Shown: positions 8,899-18,273 of the stretch, one piece after another
Layout: each line of letters begins with the position of its first letter
Numbering within the stretch: position 1 is the first letter of the stretch
Source of the DNA: Rhodohalobacter sp. 614A
Lineage (GTDB): Bacteria > Bacteroidota > Rhodothermia > Balneolales > Balneolaceae
Direction: 5' to 3'
Assembly: GCF_021462415.1 (NCBI RefSeq)
Contig: NZ_JAKEDS010000002.1
Location: 124,001 to 188,000 of the forward strand
DNA length: 64,000 bases
Program-made: the position numbers and the translations under genes
Notes under the pieces: generated by a model
Database searches by the model: none
Told to the model about the DNA's origin: nothing
Seen by the model: only the letters and a program-made list of their open reading frames with translations

Positions 8899-10494
8899 AT
8901 GGTGAATGCCCAAAAAAAAGTACTTTTGTCTTTAATTGGTATTCTGTTTGTGTTTGCAATGGTGCTGTATTTTAAGAAAAATCCTGGAAGTGGCACTGAA
9001 AACAGAATAACGGATCCTCATTTTCTTGAAGGTAAACAACTGGCAACTACCTATTGCAGCAGTTGTCATAAATTTCCAGATCCCAACCTTCTACCGTGGA
9101 GAACGTGGCGTTTTGAGACCCTTCCGGCAATGGCTCCGTTTCTCGGGATGGATATCAACCGTTCCTCATACAACCCTGCCAGAAATCCCTATCTCCCTGA
9201 AAATTATTATCCTTCCGAACCGGTCCTTAGCACACAGGAGTGGAAAAAAATCCAAGACTATTATTTGCGTGCAGCACCGCAAGATTTAAATAAGACAGAA
9301 AGAATCCCGCCAATAATTGTCGATACACTATTTTTCAGTGCTGCATTTTCCGACGTTCAGGCTGAAGAACCACCGGGTGTAACAGCTGTAAAATTTGATC
9401 CGGTAAATCGATTGATTTACGCAAGTGATTTTCATGAAGGGATATTCATGGTTTTGAATGAGGATTTGCAACTCGAACACCGTTTTGAAATAGAATCAAC
9501 ATTAGCTGACATTCAATTTCTTTCGAAAAGTAAGCAGAGAAAACCCGGGCTACAGGAATTTCTTTTTACATTCATTGGCCATTTATATCCATCTGATGCA
9601 CCCTATGGATCAGTACGAACCGGCAGTTATGATCCGGAGGCCCGGAGTTTATCAGTGGATTCAATTTTGGTATCTGATATAACACGACCCGTGGAAAGTC
9701 AGTTTGCCGATTTGAACCGCGACGGCCTGGAAGACCTGCTCGTAAATGAATTTGGTCATCGAATGGGCAGTCTCTTTTGGGTGGAAAATAAAGGCAGTGG
9801 AATAGCACAGGAAAAGCACATATTGATCAACACACCCGGATGTATCCAATCATATATTACTGATTATACTCAGAACGGGTGGCCAGACATTCTATCCCTC
9901 TGCACTCAAACCGATCAGGCTATTTACATATTTTCAAACAAAGGAGAAGGAGAGTTTGAAAGAAAGAAATTACTTCAGTTTGAAGTTACTGCCGGTTCAA
10001 GCTCATTTGAACTGCATGATTTTAATAAAGACGGGCATGTGGATATTTTATATACCAGCGGCGATAATGCCGATTTCTCAAAAGTATTGAAACCATATCA
10101 CGGAGTTTACATCTATTTGAATGACGGACAGGATCAATTCAGCCAAAAGTGGTTTTATCCAGTAAATGGGGCTTATGATGCAAAAGCACGTGATTTTGAT
10201 TTGGATGGCGATTTAGATATTGCGTTGATCTCTTTTTTCGCAGATTATGAGAAAAGTCCTGAGGAGGGATTCCTTTTTTTCAAAAATGAGGGGGATTTTT
10301 CTTTTAGGCCATATCATCATCCGGCCGCCAAACTGGGCAGATGGCAAACGATGGATGTGGCGGATTGGACTGGAAACGGAAGGGATGATATTCTTTTGGG
10401 CAATTTTTCCAGGGGCCCCTCATTAGTGGCAGATTCGGTTCAAAAAAGGTGGGAAAAATCTCCTCATATCTTATTGTTGGAAAACAATAAATAG
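8899..10494 (+). CDS. FG-GAP/VCBS repeat protein with N-terminal cytochrome c domain
   Basis: A 531-residue exported protein. Residues 7-24 form a signal anchor (LLSLIGILFVFAMVLYF). Next comes a c-type heme site CSSCH in the segment LATTYCSSCHKFPDPNLL, near residues 50-67, with a plausible Met ligand in LPAMAPFLG and a cytochrome-like final helix (TQEWKKIQDYYLRAAP). The remaining ~400 residues hold FG-GAP-type loops such as DLNRDGLEDLLVNEFG, DFNKDGHVDILYTSG and DFDLDGDLDIALIS. The protein therefore combines a probable heme electron carrier with a beta-propeller, which points to a periplasmic or surface redox role. It is divergent from the CRTAC1 gene and lies just upstream of the sigma/FecR/SusCD genes. 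Confidence 0.85.
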   Translation: MVNAQKKVLLSLIGILFVFAMVLYFKKNPGSGTENRITDPHFLEGKQLATTYCSSCHKFPDPNLLPWRTWRFETLPAMAPFLGMDINRSSYNPARNPYLPENYYPSEPVLSTQEWKKIQDYYLRAAPQDLNKTERIPPIIVDTLFFSAAFSDVQAEEPPGVTAVKFDPVNRLIYASDFHEGIFMVLNEDLQLEHRFEIESTLADIQFLSKSKQRKPGLQEFLFTFIGHLYPSDAPYGSVRTGSYDPEARSLSVDSILVSDITRPVESQFADLNRDGLEDLLVNEFGHRMGSLFWVENKGSGIAQEKHILINTPGCIQSYITDYTQNGWPDILSLCTQTDQAIYIFSNKGEGEFERKKLLQFEVTAGSSSFELHDFNKDGHVDILYTSGDNADFSKVLKPYHGVYIYLNDGQDQFSQKWFYPVNGAYDAKARDFDLDGDLDIALISFFADYEKSPEEGFLFFKNEGDFSFRPYHHPAAKLGRWQTMDVADWTGNGRDDILLGNFSRGPSLVADSVQKRWEKSPHILLLENNK

Positions 10495-10673
10495 GAATAA
10501 GTTACCGGTTAATTTTTTCTTGACTATTCAGCCGTTAATAATTATTTAAATAACAGCTCAAGTGTATTATATACACCAAAACTCTAATGACAGTTTTCCG
10601 TCCATTTTTTTACACTTAAACTGGAAGCGCTTTTATATAACTGTCAGTGTTAAATAACCTACCGGATAGCTAC

Positions 10674-11270
10674 ATGTTTTTGCAAGCAGATCATTCTTTA
10701 GATGGGAGTCAGGAGAATGATACAAAGTTATGGAAAGCCTATTTAGAAGGCGATCAAAAAGCTTTGGGAAGAATTTTTTTGCAGCACTACAAAAGTCTTT
10801 ACCAATATGGGTTAAATCTGTCATTGGATGACGGTGTTGTGGAGGATGGAATCCAGGAATTATTTCTGAAGCTCTGGAAAAAAAGAAAGAGAATTAATGA
10901 GGCAGATTCTGTAGAGTACTATTTACTGTATTCATTAAGACGGATATTGTTACGCCACAAGGAACAGTCTGAATCGATTCACAGAAGAAACAGAGAGTAC
11001 ATGGAGGATATTTCACTTTCACTTCAATCTGCCGAGGATAGAATTATTTATGGAGAGATTGAGAGGAAACGCTATCAATTATTTTTAAAGGCACAGGAGA
11101 ATCTGACTGACCGGCAAAAGGAAATTTTTTATCTCCGAATGAGTCACGGCATGACAAACGCCGAAATAGCTGAATTTCTCGATCTGTCTATTCAAAGAGT
11201 TAAGAACTGCATGTATGAATCCGTAAAGATTATTCGAGAGAGTATTGCCCGCGCCTCTGTTAACAAGTAG
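10674..11270 (+). CDS. ECF-type RNA polymerase sigma factor
   Basis: A 198-residue sigma-70 family factor. Region 2 is visible as LWKAYLEGDQKALGRIFLQH and VVEDGIQELFLKLWKKRKR. Region 4 carries a helix-turn-helix, LTDRQKEIFYLRMSHGMTNA followed by IAEFLDLSIQRVKNCMYESV. It directly precedes a FecR anti-sigma factor and a SusC with an STN domain, the standard cell-surface signalling arrangement, so it probably activates the susCD operon when FecR releases it. I chose ATG 10674. An in-frame GTG at 10647 would add nine residues, and neither start has a clear ribosome binding site. Confidence 0.9.
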   Translation: MFLQADHSLDGSQENDTKLWKAYLEGDQKALGRIFLQHYKSLYQYGLNLSLDDGVVEDGIQELFLKLWKKRKRINEADSVEYYLLYSLRRILLRHKEQSESIHRRNREYMEDISLSLQSAEDRIIYGEIERKRYQLFLKAQENLTDRQKEIFYLRMSHGMTNAEIAEFLDLSIQRVKNCMYESVKIIRESIARASVNK

Positions 11271-11406
11271 AGCTTACCGACTAGTATCGATATTTGTCTG
11301 CTGACAGTTTTTTCATTAATCAAAAGAAAAAACCGGTACTTATTCTTTTGGCTTGTGTCTATTAAGGTGAAGACACACAAAAATCAGATATCCTTTTTTA
11401 CTACAA

Positions 11407-12495
11407 GTGACAGACAAAGAAAATGACAAACTTGAAAACCTTCTGCTTGACGACACTTTTGTTCGTTTCATAAAAGGTGTTGCCAGCGAGGAAGAACGGA
11501 TCTACTGGCAGGAATGGCTGCAACGGCATCCCGATCACAAGATCCTGCTTCGGGATGCAAAAGAGTTGGTTCAGTTTGCTGAATTTAATGAAGGAAAAAT
11601 TCCGAATCCCCAGGTTGAGTTGACAAAACTTGAAAAGTCACTCAGCGAATCTTCCTTGTCTTCAAAAAAGCCCGGTAAAAGAAATTTGTTTAAGGCAGGC
11701 AGAAGAAGTGGCGGTATTTGGTTTACAGCAGCCGCTATTATTGTATTTATAATGGTGTCTATTGGAATTTTTCAGTTTTCTGAAATTAGTACAAAGCAGC
11801 AACAAGAAGAACTTACCACTGTTTCCAGATCCGATTACCAAACAGGATTTGGAGAAAAAGCTTTCCTGCATTTGACTGACGGATCCCGCATTGTGTTGAA
11901 TGCAAATTCCCATCTTACATATTCATGGTCCGATTCAAATGGAAGCGGACAAAATATTGACATCCATCTGGAAGGAGAAGCCTGGTTTGATATCGAACCG
12001 CACACAGGCGAAGTTTCACGTCTTTTAAGAGTCCACACCCAAGACGGAATTGTAGAAGTAACTGGTACCATATTTACCGTTCAAACATCATCTCAAGGTA
12101 CCCGCACAGTTCTGGAAGAGGGTGAAGTTAAAGTTAGCATGCCAAATCATGAAGACTCTGAACATACTATTAATGCAACGCTGGAACCGGGAGAGATGGC
12201 CCGGCTTCTTCCCGGAAATGATAAAATTTTACTTCAAAAAGTGAATCCTGGTCTTTACACATCCTGGATCAGGGATATCTGGACATTCGAAAAAACTCCA
12301 TTAAGTCAAATAGCAGAGCGCATTGAAACTGTATTTGGTATTGAAGTGAAAATCCCCTCTGCCGATTTGCAAAATAAAACTGTTTCCGGAACCATCAGCA
12401 GCACCAATCTTCAACTTATAAAAGAAGGCCTGTCCGAAGCTCTGCACGTGCATGTAAGACAGGAAGGGGGGACAATTTTCATAACCCCGAAATAA
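11407..12495 (+). CDS. FecR family anti-sigma factor
   Basis: A 362-residue single-pass inner-membrane regulator. The cytoplasmic N-terminus (residues 1-100) would hold the ECF sigma factor, a membrane helix lies near residues 103-123 (WFTAAAIIVFIMVSIGIF), and the periplasmic part has a FecR domain (LTDGSRIVLNANSHLTY, LEGEAWFDIEP, VTGTIFTVQT, LEEGEVKVS). A C-terminal DUF4974/STN-like domain follows (WTFEKTPLSQIAERIETVFG), which would touch the STN domain of SusC. The start is GTG at 11407, and the nearest ATG is out of frame. It lies between the sigma factor and susC. Confidence 0.9.
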   Translation: MTDKENDKLENLLLDDTFVRFIKGVASEEERIYWQEWLQRHPDHKILLRDAKELVQFAEFNEGKIPNPQVELTKLEKSLSESSLSSKKPGKRNLFKAGRRSGGIWFTAAAIIVFIMVSIGIFQFSEISTKQQQEELTTVSRSDYQTGFGEKAFLHLTDGSRIVLNANSHLTYSWSDSNGSGQNIDIHLEGEAWFDIEPHTGEVSRLLRVHTQDGIVEVTGTIFTVQTSSQGTRTVLEEGEVKVSMPNHEDSEHTINATLEPGEMARLLPGNDKILLQKVNPGLYTSWIRDIWTFEKTPLSQIAERIETVFGIEVKIPSADLQNKTVSGTISSTNLQLIKEGLSEALHVHVRQEGGTIFITPK

Positions 12496-12734
12496 GGATT
12501 TCTCTTTGAATGAAATTCCTGTCGATGTCAAGGAAGTAAAATTTATTTGAATTGTGAATTAGCTTCAGGCAACCATCTTGAAGTATTTACTCTGATGAAG
12601 GAGCATTACGAGACAATCCCGGAGTATCGCACTGTTGCCGGGTAATTGTAAAATGGAGCACTGTGTTTTTAAGAAGAGAAGACCTGGCAGTATCATTCAT
12701 AAAATCAAAACATCAACCAAAACGGACCGAAAAT

Positions 12735-15700
12735 ATGGAGCGGATACATTCTACCATACGTAATTTGCTTGTTCTATTGCTCATCTTTTTTGTGAGTACA
12801 TGGGAGATGCAGGCCCAAGAGAAAAATTCTCTGGCATCTGTTTATGTGGATATGCAAAAAGAAGTTGGTACCCAAGCGTATCGCATACCCCTCAAAAACA
12901 TTCTGAGTAATCTTGAAGAACAGTACAGGGTTACATTTCTGTACCAGGATCAGGTGATGGAAGATCAATATGTAAATCTACTTGAATCTGAGTTAAACCA
13001 GATGAACGGAAAGAGGCTTGCAGAAATTTTAACAGCTATGGAGCTCAATTATTCACAGCTAAATGAGTATACATATGTAATCTCCCGGCCCGAGATTCCG
13101 CTTGTTGTAATGCAGGAATTAATTACAGGAACGGTTACGGATGCAACTACAGGGGAGGCGCTTCCCGGAGTAAACATTACGATTAAAGATACCGACCAGG
13201 GTACCGCAACGGATATTGATGGGATGTATGAACTCACGGTGCCAACTTTGAATGATACACTCGTATTTTCTTACGTGGGATATCAGAGTCAGACCGTTCC
13301 AATCAACGGGCGTACTACGGTAGATGTAGAATTGGGAATGGATGTATTTCAGGCAGAGGATATTGTTGTTGTTGGATATGGAACTCAAACCAGGGAAACT
13401 CTTTCGGGTTCTGTCAGTTCGGTTTCGGGACGACGAATTGAGCAAATACCTGTTACTAATATGGCCAATTCTCTGACCGGCCAGCTTCCTGGGATCGTAA
13501 CTGTAAACCAGAGTGGTGAGCCCGGATTCGATGGTGCACTCATCCGAATTCGTGGAGAGAGTACATTGAATGACAATCGTCCTCTTATAGTAATTGATGG
13601 AGTCCCGGACAGGTCTGGTGGACTGGATCGAATAAATCCGAGAGATGTAGAGAATATTAGTGTTTTAAAAGATGCATCGGCCGCAATTTATGGTTCTCGT
13701 GCAGCTAATGGTGTAATTTTGATTACGACCAAACGAGGACGTGCGGGGACTCCTCAGTTTTCGGTGAATTATAATCAGGGTTTCAATCAGCCAAGCCGTG
13801 TTCCTGAAATGGCAGATGCCGAGACTTATATGACGATGTTGAACGAAATTGATATGTACAGGAACACTGAACCCCGTTATAGCCAGGAGGAGATTAATTG
13901 TCATGCACAGGTACAGGATCCATGGCTCTGCCCGGACACAGACTGGTTTGCAGAGGCTTTAAAACCAATATCGTACCAGACCAGAGCGGATATGTCGGTC
14001 TCGGGCGGAACTGATAATTTTCGGTATTACCTTTCTTTTAGCGGGTTAACCGAGGATGGATTTTACGAAAACAGTGCTACCAGTTATAATGAGTATAGTT
14101 TTCGAAGTAATCTTGATGGGCAGCTCACAGAAAACATTTCGCTTGCTGTAGACCTTCTTGGGCGGTTTGAAGACCGGAATTTTCCCACAGAAAGTGCAGG
14201 TGAAACATTCCGGATGCTGATGAGAGGCAAGCCTAACGAACAAGGTTATTGGCCGAATGGACTGCCTGCACCAGATATTGAGAACGGAACCAACCCTGTC
14301 GTAACTGGAACAGATGCCACAGGCTATGACCGTGATGATCGCTATTATTTTCAAAGCAGTGTGAAACTCAACATCGAAATGCCGAGTGTTGAAGGCCTCT
14401 CTTTTACAGGTACCGCTGTGTTTGATAAAGATTTTCGCAATCGAAAATATTGGCAAACACCTTGGACCCTCTACGACCTGGCCGGTTTTGATACTAATGG
14501 AGATGGTGAGCCTGATGGCATGGACAGCAGTGGTACACCGATTTTTAATGCAAGCCTGGTGCCAAATCAGGATGCAAGGCTGGAACAATGGTCCGATGAG
14601 GGGCAGAACATCCTGGTGAACTTTCTGGCCAATTACCGAAGAGACATTGAAAATCACTCCTTTGGCATTTTACTCGGTGCTGAAAGGCAGGAGATCAAAA
14701 ATTCCGGGTTTTATGCTTTCAGGAGGTTTTTCCCAACCACGCAGATCGATCAGCTTTCTTTTGGAGGTGAAGAACAGCAAAACATTGAAGGTGGTAGTTC
14801 TTCTTTGGGAGATGATATCGACCGGCCGAACAGAGCACTGCGGCAGAACTTCTTCACGCGCCTCAACTACAACTACCAGAGTAAATATTTGGTGGAGTTT
14901 GTGGCTCGGTACGACGGTTCGTACATCTTCCCGGAAGGCAGCCGTTACGGGTTCTTCCCTTCTGTTTCAGTGGGCTGGAGGCTAACCCAGGAAAACTGGT
15001 TTCGGAATGCAACAACTTTCTTCGATGAGCTGAAGCTCCGCGCTTCTTATGGACAAACCGGAAATGACCGGATCGAAGAGTGGCAGTTTATGTCCACATA
15101 CCAATTTGGTGACGGGTATATATTCAACAATACTGCCAACCAGAGTATCTATCCGGCAAGAACACCGAACCCGGATGTAAGTTGGGAAGTGTCCAATCAG
15201 TTCGACTTGGGAATCGAATCTCGAATGTTCGACGACCGGTTATCATTGGAGCTTGATTACTTCAACGAACTTCGGACCGACATTCTTTGGTTTAGAAATG
15301 CCTCTGTACCCCAAACGGCCGGAATCAACCTGCCGCGTGAAAATATTGGTGAAGTGAAAGCTTATGGATTTGACGGCAGTATCGGTTGGCGGCAACAGTT
15401 CGGCACCGATTTCTGGCTGGATGTATCTGTGAACGGTGGATATGCAACCAATGAGATTCAGTTCTGGGATGAACCACCGGGAGCTCCTGAATGGCAGCAG
15501 TCTACAGGTAGCCCTATGACGATTGATGATGATGGTAATGATTATGGACTCATGTATGATGTGATTGGCGTCTTTAGAGATGAAGCACATCTAAATAGTA
15601 TGCCCCATTTGGAAGAGGCACGCCCTGGTGACTTGATCTTCAGGGATGTGAATGGAGATGGGTTGATTGATGGAAAAGACCGAATCCGTACTGACAGAAC

Positions 15701-16169
15701 CGGGGTTCCAAAATGGAATGGAGGACTGAATATCAGTGGTCAGTATAAGGCATTTGATTTCGTAATTTTATTTCAGGGTGCAGCCGGCGCTTCACAATGG
15801 GTGCAAACCCAGTCGGGTGACTTTGGTAACTATTTAAGTCACTTTGCCGATCAGCGGTGGACGCCAGATAACCCGGATGCTTCAGGCCCGAGAGCTTTCC
15901 AGCGCGAAGAGGAGTATTGGATCAACCAGCGCAATACGTACTTCTATATGGACACGGATTACATTCGGCTCAAAAATATGGAGATCGGGTATAATCTGCC
16001 GCCTTCTCTCACAACCCGAATGGGTATTAACAGGCTGCGAGTGTATGCAAACGGATTTAATCTGATCACGTGGAGTGATTTTCCATTGGATCCGGAAGCC
16101 CGGAACGCATCGGGATCCTATTATCCCCAGAAGCGGGTGTTCAACCTCGGTTTATCACTGGCATTTTAG
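12735..16169 (+). CDS. SusC/RagA family TonB-linked outer-membrane transporter with STN domain
   Basis: A 1144-residue TonB-dependent receptor that imports oligomeric substrate across the outer membrane with its SusD lid. In order it has a signal peptide (LLVLLLIFFVSTWEMQAQ), an STN domain (about 48-118), a carboxypeptidase-regulatory-like domain (from ITGTVTDATTGEALPGV near 130), the plug with VVVGYGTQTRETLSGSVSSV, DGVPDRSG and AAIYGSRAANGVILITTKRG (about 210-335), and a beta-barrel ending in GLSLAF with the terminal aromatic. The STN domain marks it as a transducer for the FecR/sigma pair upstream. I chose ATG 12735 rather than GTG 12663 because the signal peptide then starts properly. Confidence 0.93.
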   Translation: MERIHSTIRNLLVLLLIFFVSTWEMQAQEKNSLASVYVDMQKEVGTQAYRIPLKNILSNLEEQYRVTFLYQDQVMEDQYVNLLESELNQMNGKRLAEILTAMELNYSQLNEYTYVISRPEIPLVVMQELITGTVTDATTGEALPGVNITIKDTDQGTATDIDGMYELTVPTLNDTLVFSYVGYQSQTVPINGRTTVDVELGMDVFQAEDIVVVGYGTQTRETLSGSVSSVSGRRIEQIPVTNMANSLTGQLPGIVTVNQSGEPGFDGALIRIRGESTLNDNRPLIVIDGVPDRSGGLDRINPRDVENISVLKDASAAIYGSRAANGVILITTKRGRAGTPQFSVNYNQGFNQPSRVPEMADAETYMTMLNEIDMYRNTEPRYSQEEINCHAQVQDPWLCPDTDWFAEALKPISYQTRADMSVSGGTDNFRYYLSFSGLTEDGFYENSATSYNEYSFRSNLDGQLTENISLAVDLLGRFEDRNFPTESAGETFRMLMRGKPNEQGYWPNGLPAPDIENGTNPVVTGTDATGYDRDDRYYFQSSVKLNIEMPSVEGLSFTGTAVFDKDFRNRKYWQTPWTLYDLAGFDTNGDGEPDGMDSSGTPIFNASLVPNQDARLEQWSDEGQNILVNFLANYRRDIENHSFGILLGAERQEIKNSGFYAFRRFFPTTQIDQLSFGGEEQQNIEGGSSSLGDDIDRPNRALRQNFFTRLNYNYQSKYLVEFVARYDGSYIFPEGSRYGFFPSVSVGWRLTQENWFRNATTFFDELKLRASYGQTGNDRIEEWQFMSTYQFGDGYIFNNTANQSIYPARTPNPDVSWEVSNQFDLGIESRMFDDRLSLELDYFNELRTDILWFRNASVPQTAGINLPRENIGEVKAYGFDGSIGWRQQFGTDFWLDVSVNGGYATNEIQFWDEPPGAPEWQQSTGSPMTIDDDGNDYGLMYDVIGVFRDEAHLNSMPHLEEARPGDLIFRDVNGDGLIDGKDRIRTDRTGVPKWNGGLNISGQYKAFDFVILFQGAAGASQWVQTQSGDFGNYLSHFADQRWTPDNPDASGPRAFQREEEYWINQRNTYFYMDTDYIRLKNMEIGYNLPPSLTTRMGINRLRVYANGFNLITWSDFPLDPEARNASGSYYPQKRVFNLGLSLAF

Positions 16170-16188
16170 GAAAAGTTCTGTTTGAACA

Positions 16189-16219
16189 AACCTGTCGGTT
16201 TTTCGAAACCAGGCAGGTT
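16189..16219 (+). promoter_or_regulatory. Stem-loop between susC and susD, UUCG tetraloop
   Basis: GGTTT (16197-16201) pairs with AAACC (16206-16210) around TTCG. After a small internal loop, AACCTG (16189-16194) pairs with CAGGTT (16214-16219). It begins 20 nt after the susC stop codon and has no T-tract, so it more likely acts on mRNA stability or on the relative amounts of SusC and SusD than as a terminator. Confidence 0.5.
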
Positions 16220-16253
16220 ATTTCCACAAATAACTCTGAAAAATTTTAAAATC

Positions 16254-18026
16254 ATGAAGAATTTATCAAAATCATTATTACTGATACTGACTGTAATAAT
16301 TGTGGCTTTTGGTCTCAATTCTTGCGGTCAGGACGCATTGAATCTGAGCCCCACAGATCAGATTTCTGACAATCAAGTGTGGGAAGACCCCGCGTTGATG
16401 GACCTCTATTTGGGGGATGTCTATCGGCAAATGCACCACGGACAAGATGAGTTAAAGCTCTCCTCGCTGACAGATGACACTCATTTTACTCATGATTACG
16501 GATCATTTGGGATCGTTTCGGGCAATTGGAGACCCGACGACCTCGGGTCACTTGGTCGCGGAGATCTCCAGCATTTTCGGTGGGATCATCTCTATTATGC
16601 AATCCGGCAGGCCAACATCATCCTGGAGAATATCGATGATGCCAATGCCAGCGAAAGTTTCAAAAGCTCGATAAAGGGAGAAACACATTTTTTGCGAGCG
16701 TATTTCTATCATAATCTCATCCGTATGTACGGTGGGGTGCCTATCATCGAAACTTCAGTCGACCTGTTTGGTGATGAGGACCTGCTGGTTGCACGAAACT
16801 CTTTTGAAGAGAGCGTTAACTTTGTAGTTGAAGAAGCTGATCGTGCAGCCGCACTGCTGCCGATTGAACCCCGGGACCTTGGTCGGGCTACAAAAGGCGC
16901 GGCTTTAGCTCTGAAAGCAAGGATACTGATTCATGCAGCCAGTGATTTGTTTGCCGATCCAATTGGTTCCAATCCCGAATTGACCGGGTACACCTCCGGC
17001 AGTCAGGAATCTCGCTACCAGGCTGCAAAAGCCGCCGCACAGGAAGTGATGGATTTGAATATATACAGCTTGTACAACCAACATGCCGATCCCGCTGTAA
17101 ATTATGAGCAGCTCTTCCTGGTGAATGGAAGACATTCTGAAACTATTTTAAATCGCTATTTCCTGGCCAGCAGAGATTGGACAGACCGCTACTTGACGCA
17201 CCAATTTAACGGTCCAAACGGTTACCGGGGGTGGGCTGGTAATACTCCACTTCAGTCATTGGTAGATTCTTATGAAATGTCCGACGGATCCGAATTCGAC
17301 TGGAATAATCCTGAACACGCTGCAGCACCATACGAAAATCGGGATCCCCGTTTTTACGCTTCCATTTTGTACGACGGAGCTCCTTGGGTAGAACCACCTT
17401 CATTTCGGGAACCTTATGATGCGAATGGGCATATTCAAACATTTGAATCTATAACCCTGCCCGACGGCTCAGAGGCTGTAGGAGTGGATACCAGAAATGG
17501 GCCAATAGAAGACTGGAACGGTAGTTACACACGGTACTACATGCGAAAATTTATCGACCCGACGATGCTGCCTTCAGAACGCCAGGAAACCCCCTATCCG
17601 TATTTCCGGTATGCCGAAGTTCTGTTAAACTATGCCGAGGCATGCATTGGGTTGAGTGAAGATGAAGAAGCCCGCCAGGTAATCAATATGGTGCGCGAGC
17701 GTGCCGGGATGCCGGATATTACCGACAGTGGCCAGGCTCTTGTTGAAAGATACCGGAATGAGCGTCGTGTTGAACTGTTCGGGGAGGAACACCGGTTTTT
17801 TGATATACGCCGATGGAAAACCGCTCCGGAAAAATATCATAATGGCTTCGGGATTAGAATTACAGCGGATGCAACGGATCGAAGAGATCGAAGTACATAT
17901 TCCAACTATACTTATGAGCCGTATAGTATCCGGGAAAGAAACTGGAACGATAGCCATTATTTTGCGCCGATCTCTGAGGATGAAATGAATCGGAATAATC
18001 AATTAATCCAGAATCCGGGATATTGA
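16254..18026 (+). CDS. SusD/RagB family nutrient-binding outer-membrane lipoprotein
   Basis: A 590-residue surface lipoprotein, the ligand-binding lid of the SusC transporter. The signal ends at a lipobox-like LNSCGQ near residue 23. SusD features are visible: LRAYFYHNLIRMYGGVPI in the TPR helices, ATKGAALALKARILIHAA, and the C-terminal FRYAEVLLNYAEACIGLSED and RRVELFGEEHRFFDIRRWK. I chose ATG 16254 over the upstream in-frame start at 16182 because it gives a compact lipoprotein signal. It follows susC by 84 bp and must act with it. The lack of enzymes nearby leaves the ligand unknown. Confidence 0.92.
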   Translation: MKNLSKSLLLILTVIIVAFGLNSCGQDALNLSPTDQISDNQVWEDPALMDLYLGDVYRQMHHGQDELKLSSLTDDTHFTHDYGSFGIVSGNWRPDDLGSLGRGDLQHFRWDHLYYAIRQANIILENIDDANASESFKSSIKGETHFLRAYFYHNLIRMYGGVPIIETSVDLFGDEDLLVARNSFEESVNFVVEEADRAAALLPIEPRDLGRATKGAALALKARILIHAASDLFADPIGSNPELTGYTSGSQESRYQAAKAAAQEVMDLNIYSLYNQHADPAVNYEQLFLVNGRHSETILNRYFLASRDWTDRYLTHQFNGPNGYRGWAGNTPLQSLVDSYEMSDGSEFDWNNPEHAAAPYENRDPRFYASILYDGAPWVEPPSFREPYDANGHIQTFESITLPDGSEAVGVDTRNGPIEDWNGSYTRYYMRKFIDPTMLPSERQETPYPYFRYAEVLLNYAEACIGLSEDEEARQVINMVRERAGMPDITDSGQALVERYRNERRVELFGEEHRFFDIRRWKTAPEKYHNGFGIRITADATDRRDRSTYSNYTYEPYSIRERNWNDSHYFAPISEDEMNRNNQLIQNPGY

Positions 18027-18062
18027 ATTGATCCATTTGCTTTGAGGTTAGGTTTATTTAAG

Positions 18063-18111
18063 CCTGTCAGGTTTGTTTGATGAATTGCAAATGAAGTCTG
18101 ACAGGTTTTTT
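18063..18111 (+). terminator. Rho-independent terminator after susD
   Basis: CCTGTCAG (18063-18070) pairs perfectly with CTGACAGG (18098-18105), followed at once by six T residues (18106-18111). The loop is long (27 nt). It lies 36 bp past the susD stop and would end or attenuate the susCD transcript before the large CRTAC1 gene. Confidence 0.65.
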
Positions 18112-18273
18112 ATGATCAATTCAAACATATTAGAAAACTGTGGTTGTTATAATTTGAAAAGCTGCATGAGAATTGAAAGTGGATTTTTACAGGCGAATCA
18201 ATCATTTTATCCTCTCAAAAGCTGACAGATGTGCTGTCTTTTCATATCATTCTCTTTCAATTCGCAAAATTGT

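Noticed and set aside
14046-14657. 203-codon open frame on the minus strand
   Set aside because: It lies wholly inside the susC barrel region, has a Cys/Ile-rich composition unlike the other proteins here, and no recognisable domain. It is a shadow frame.
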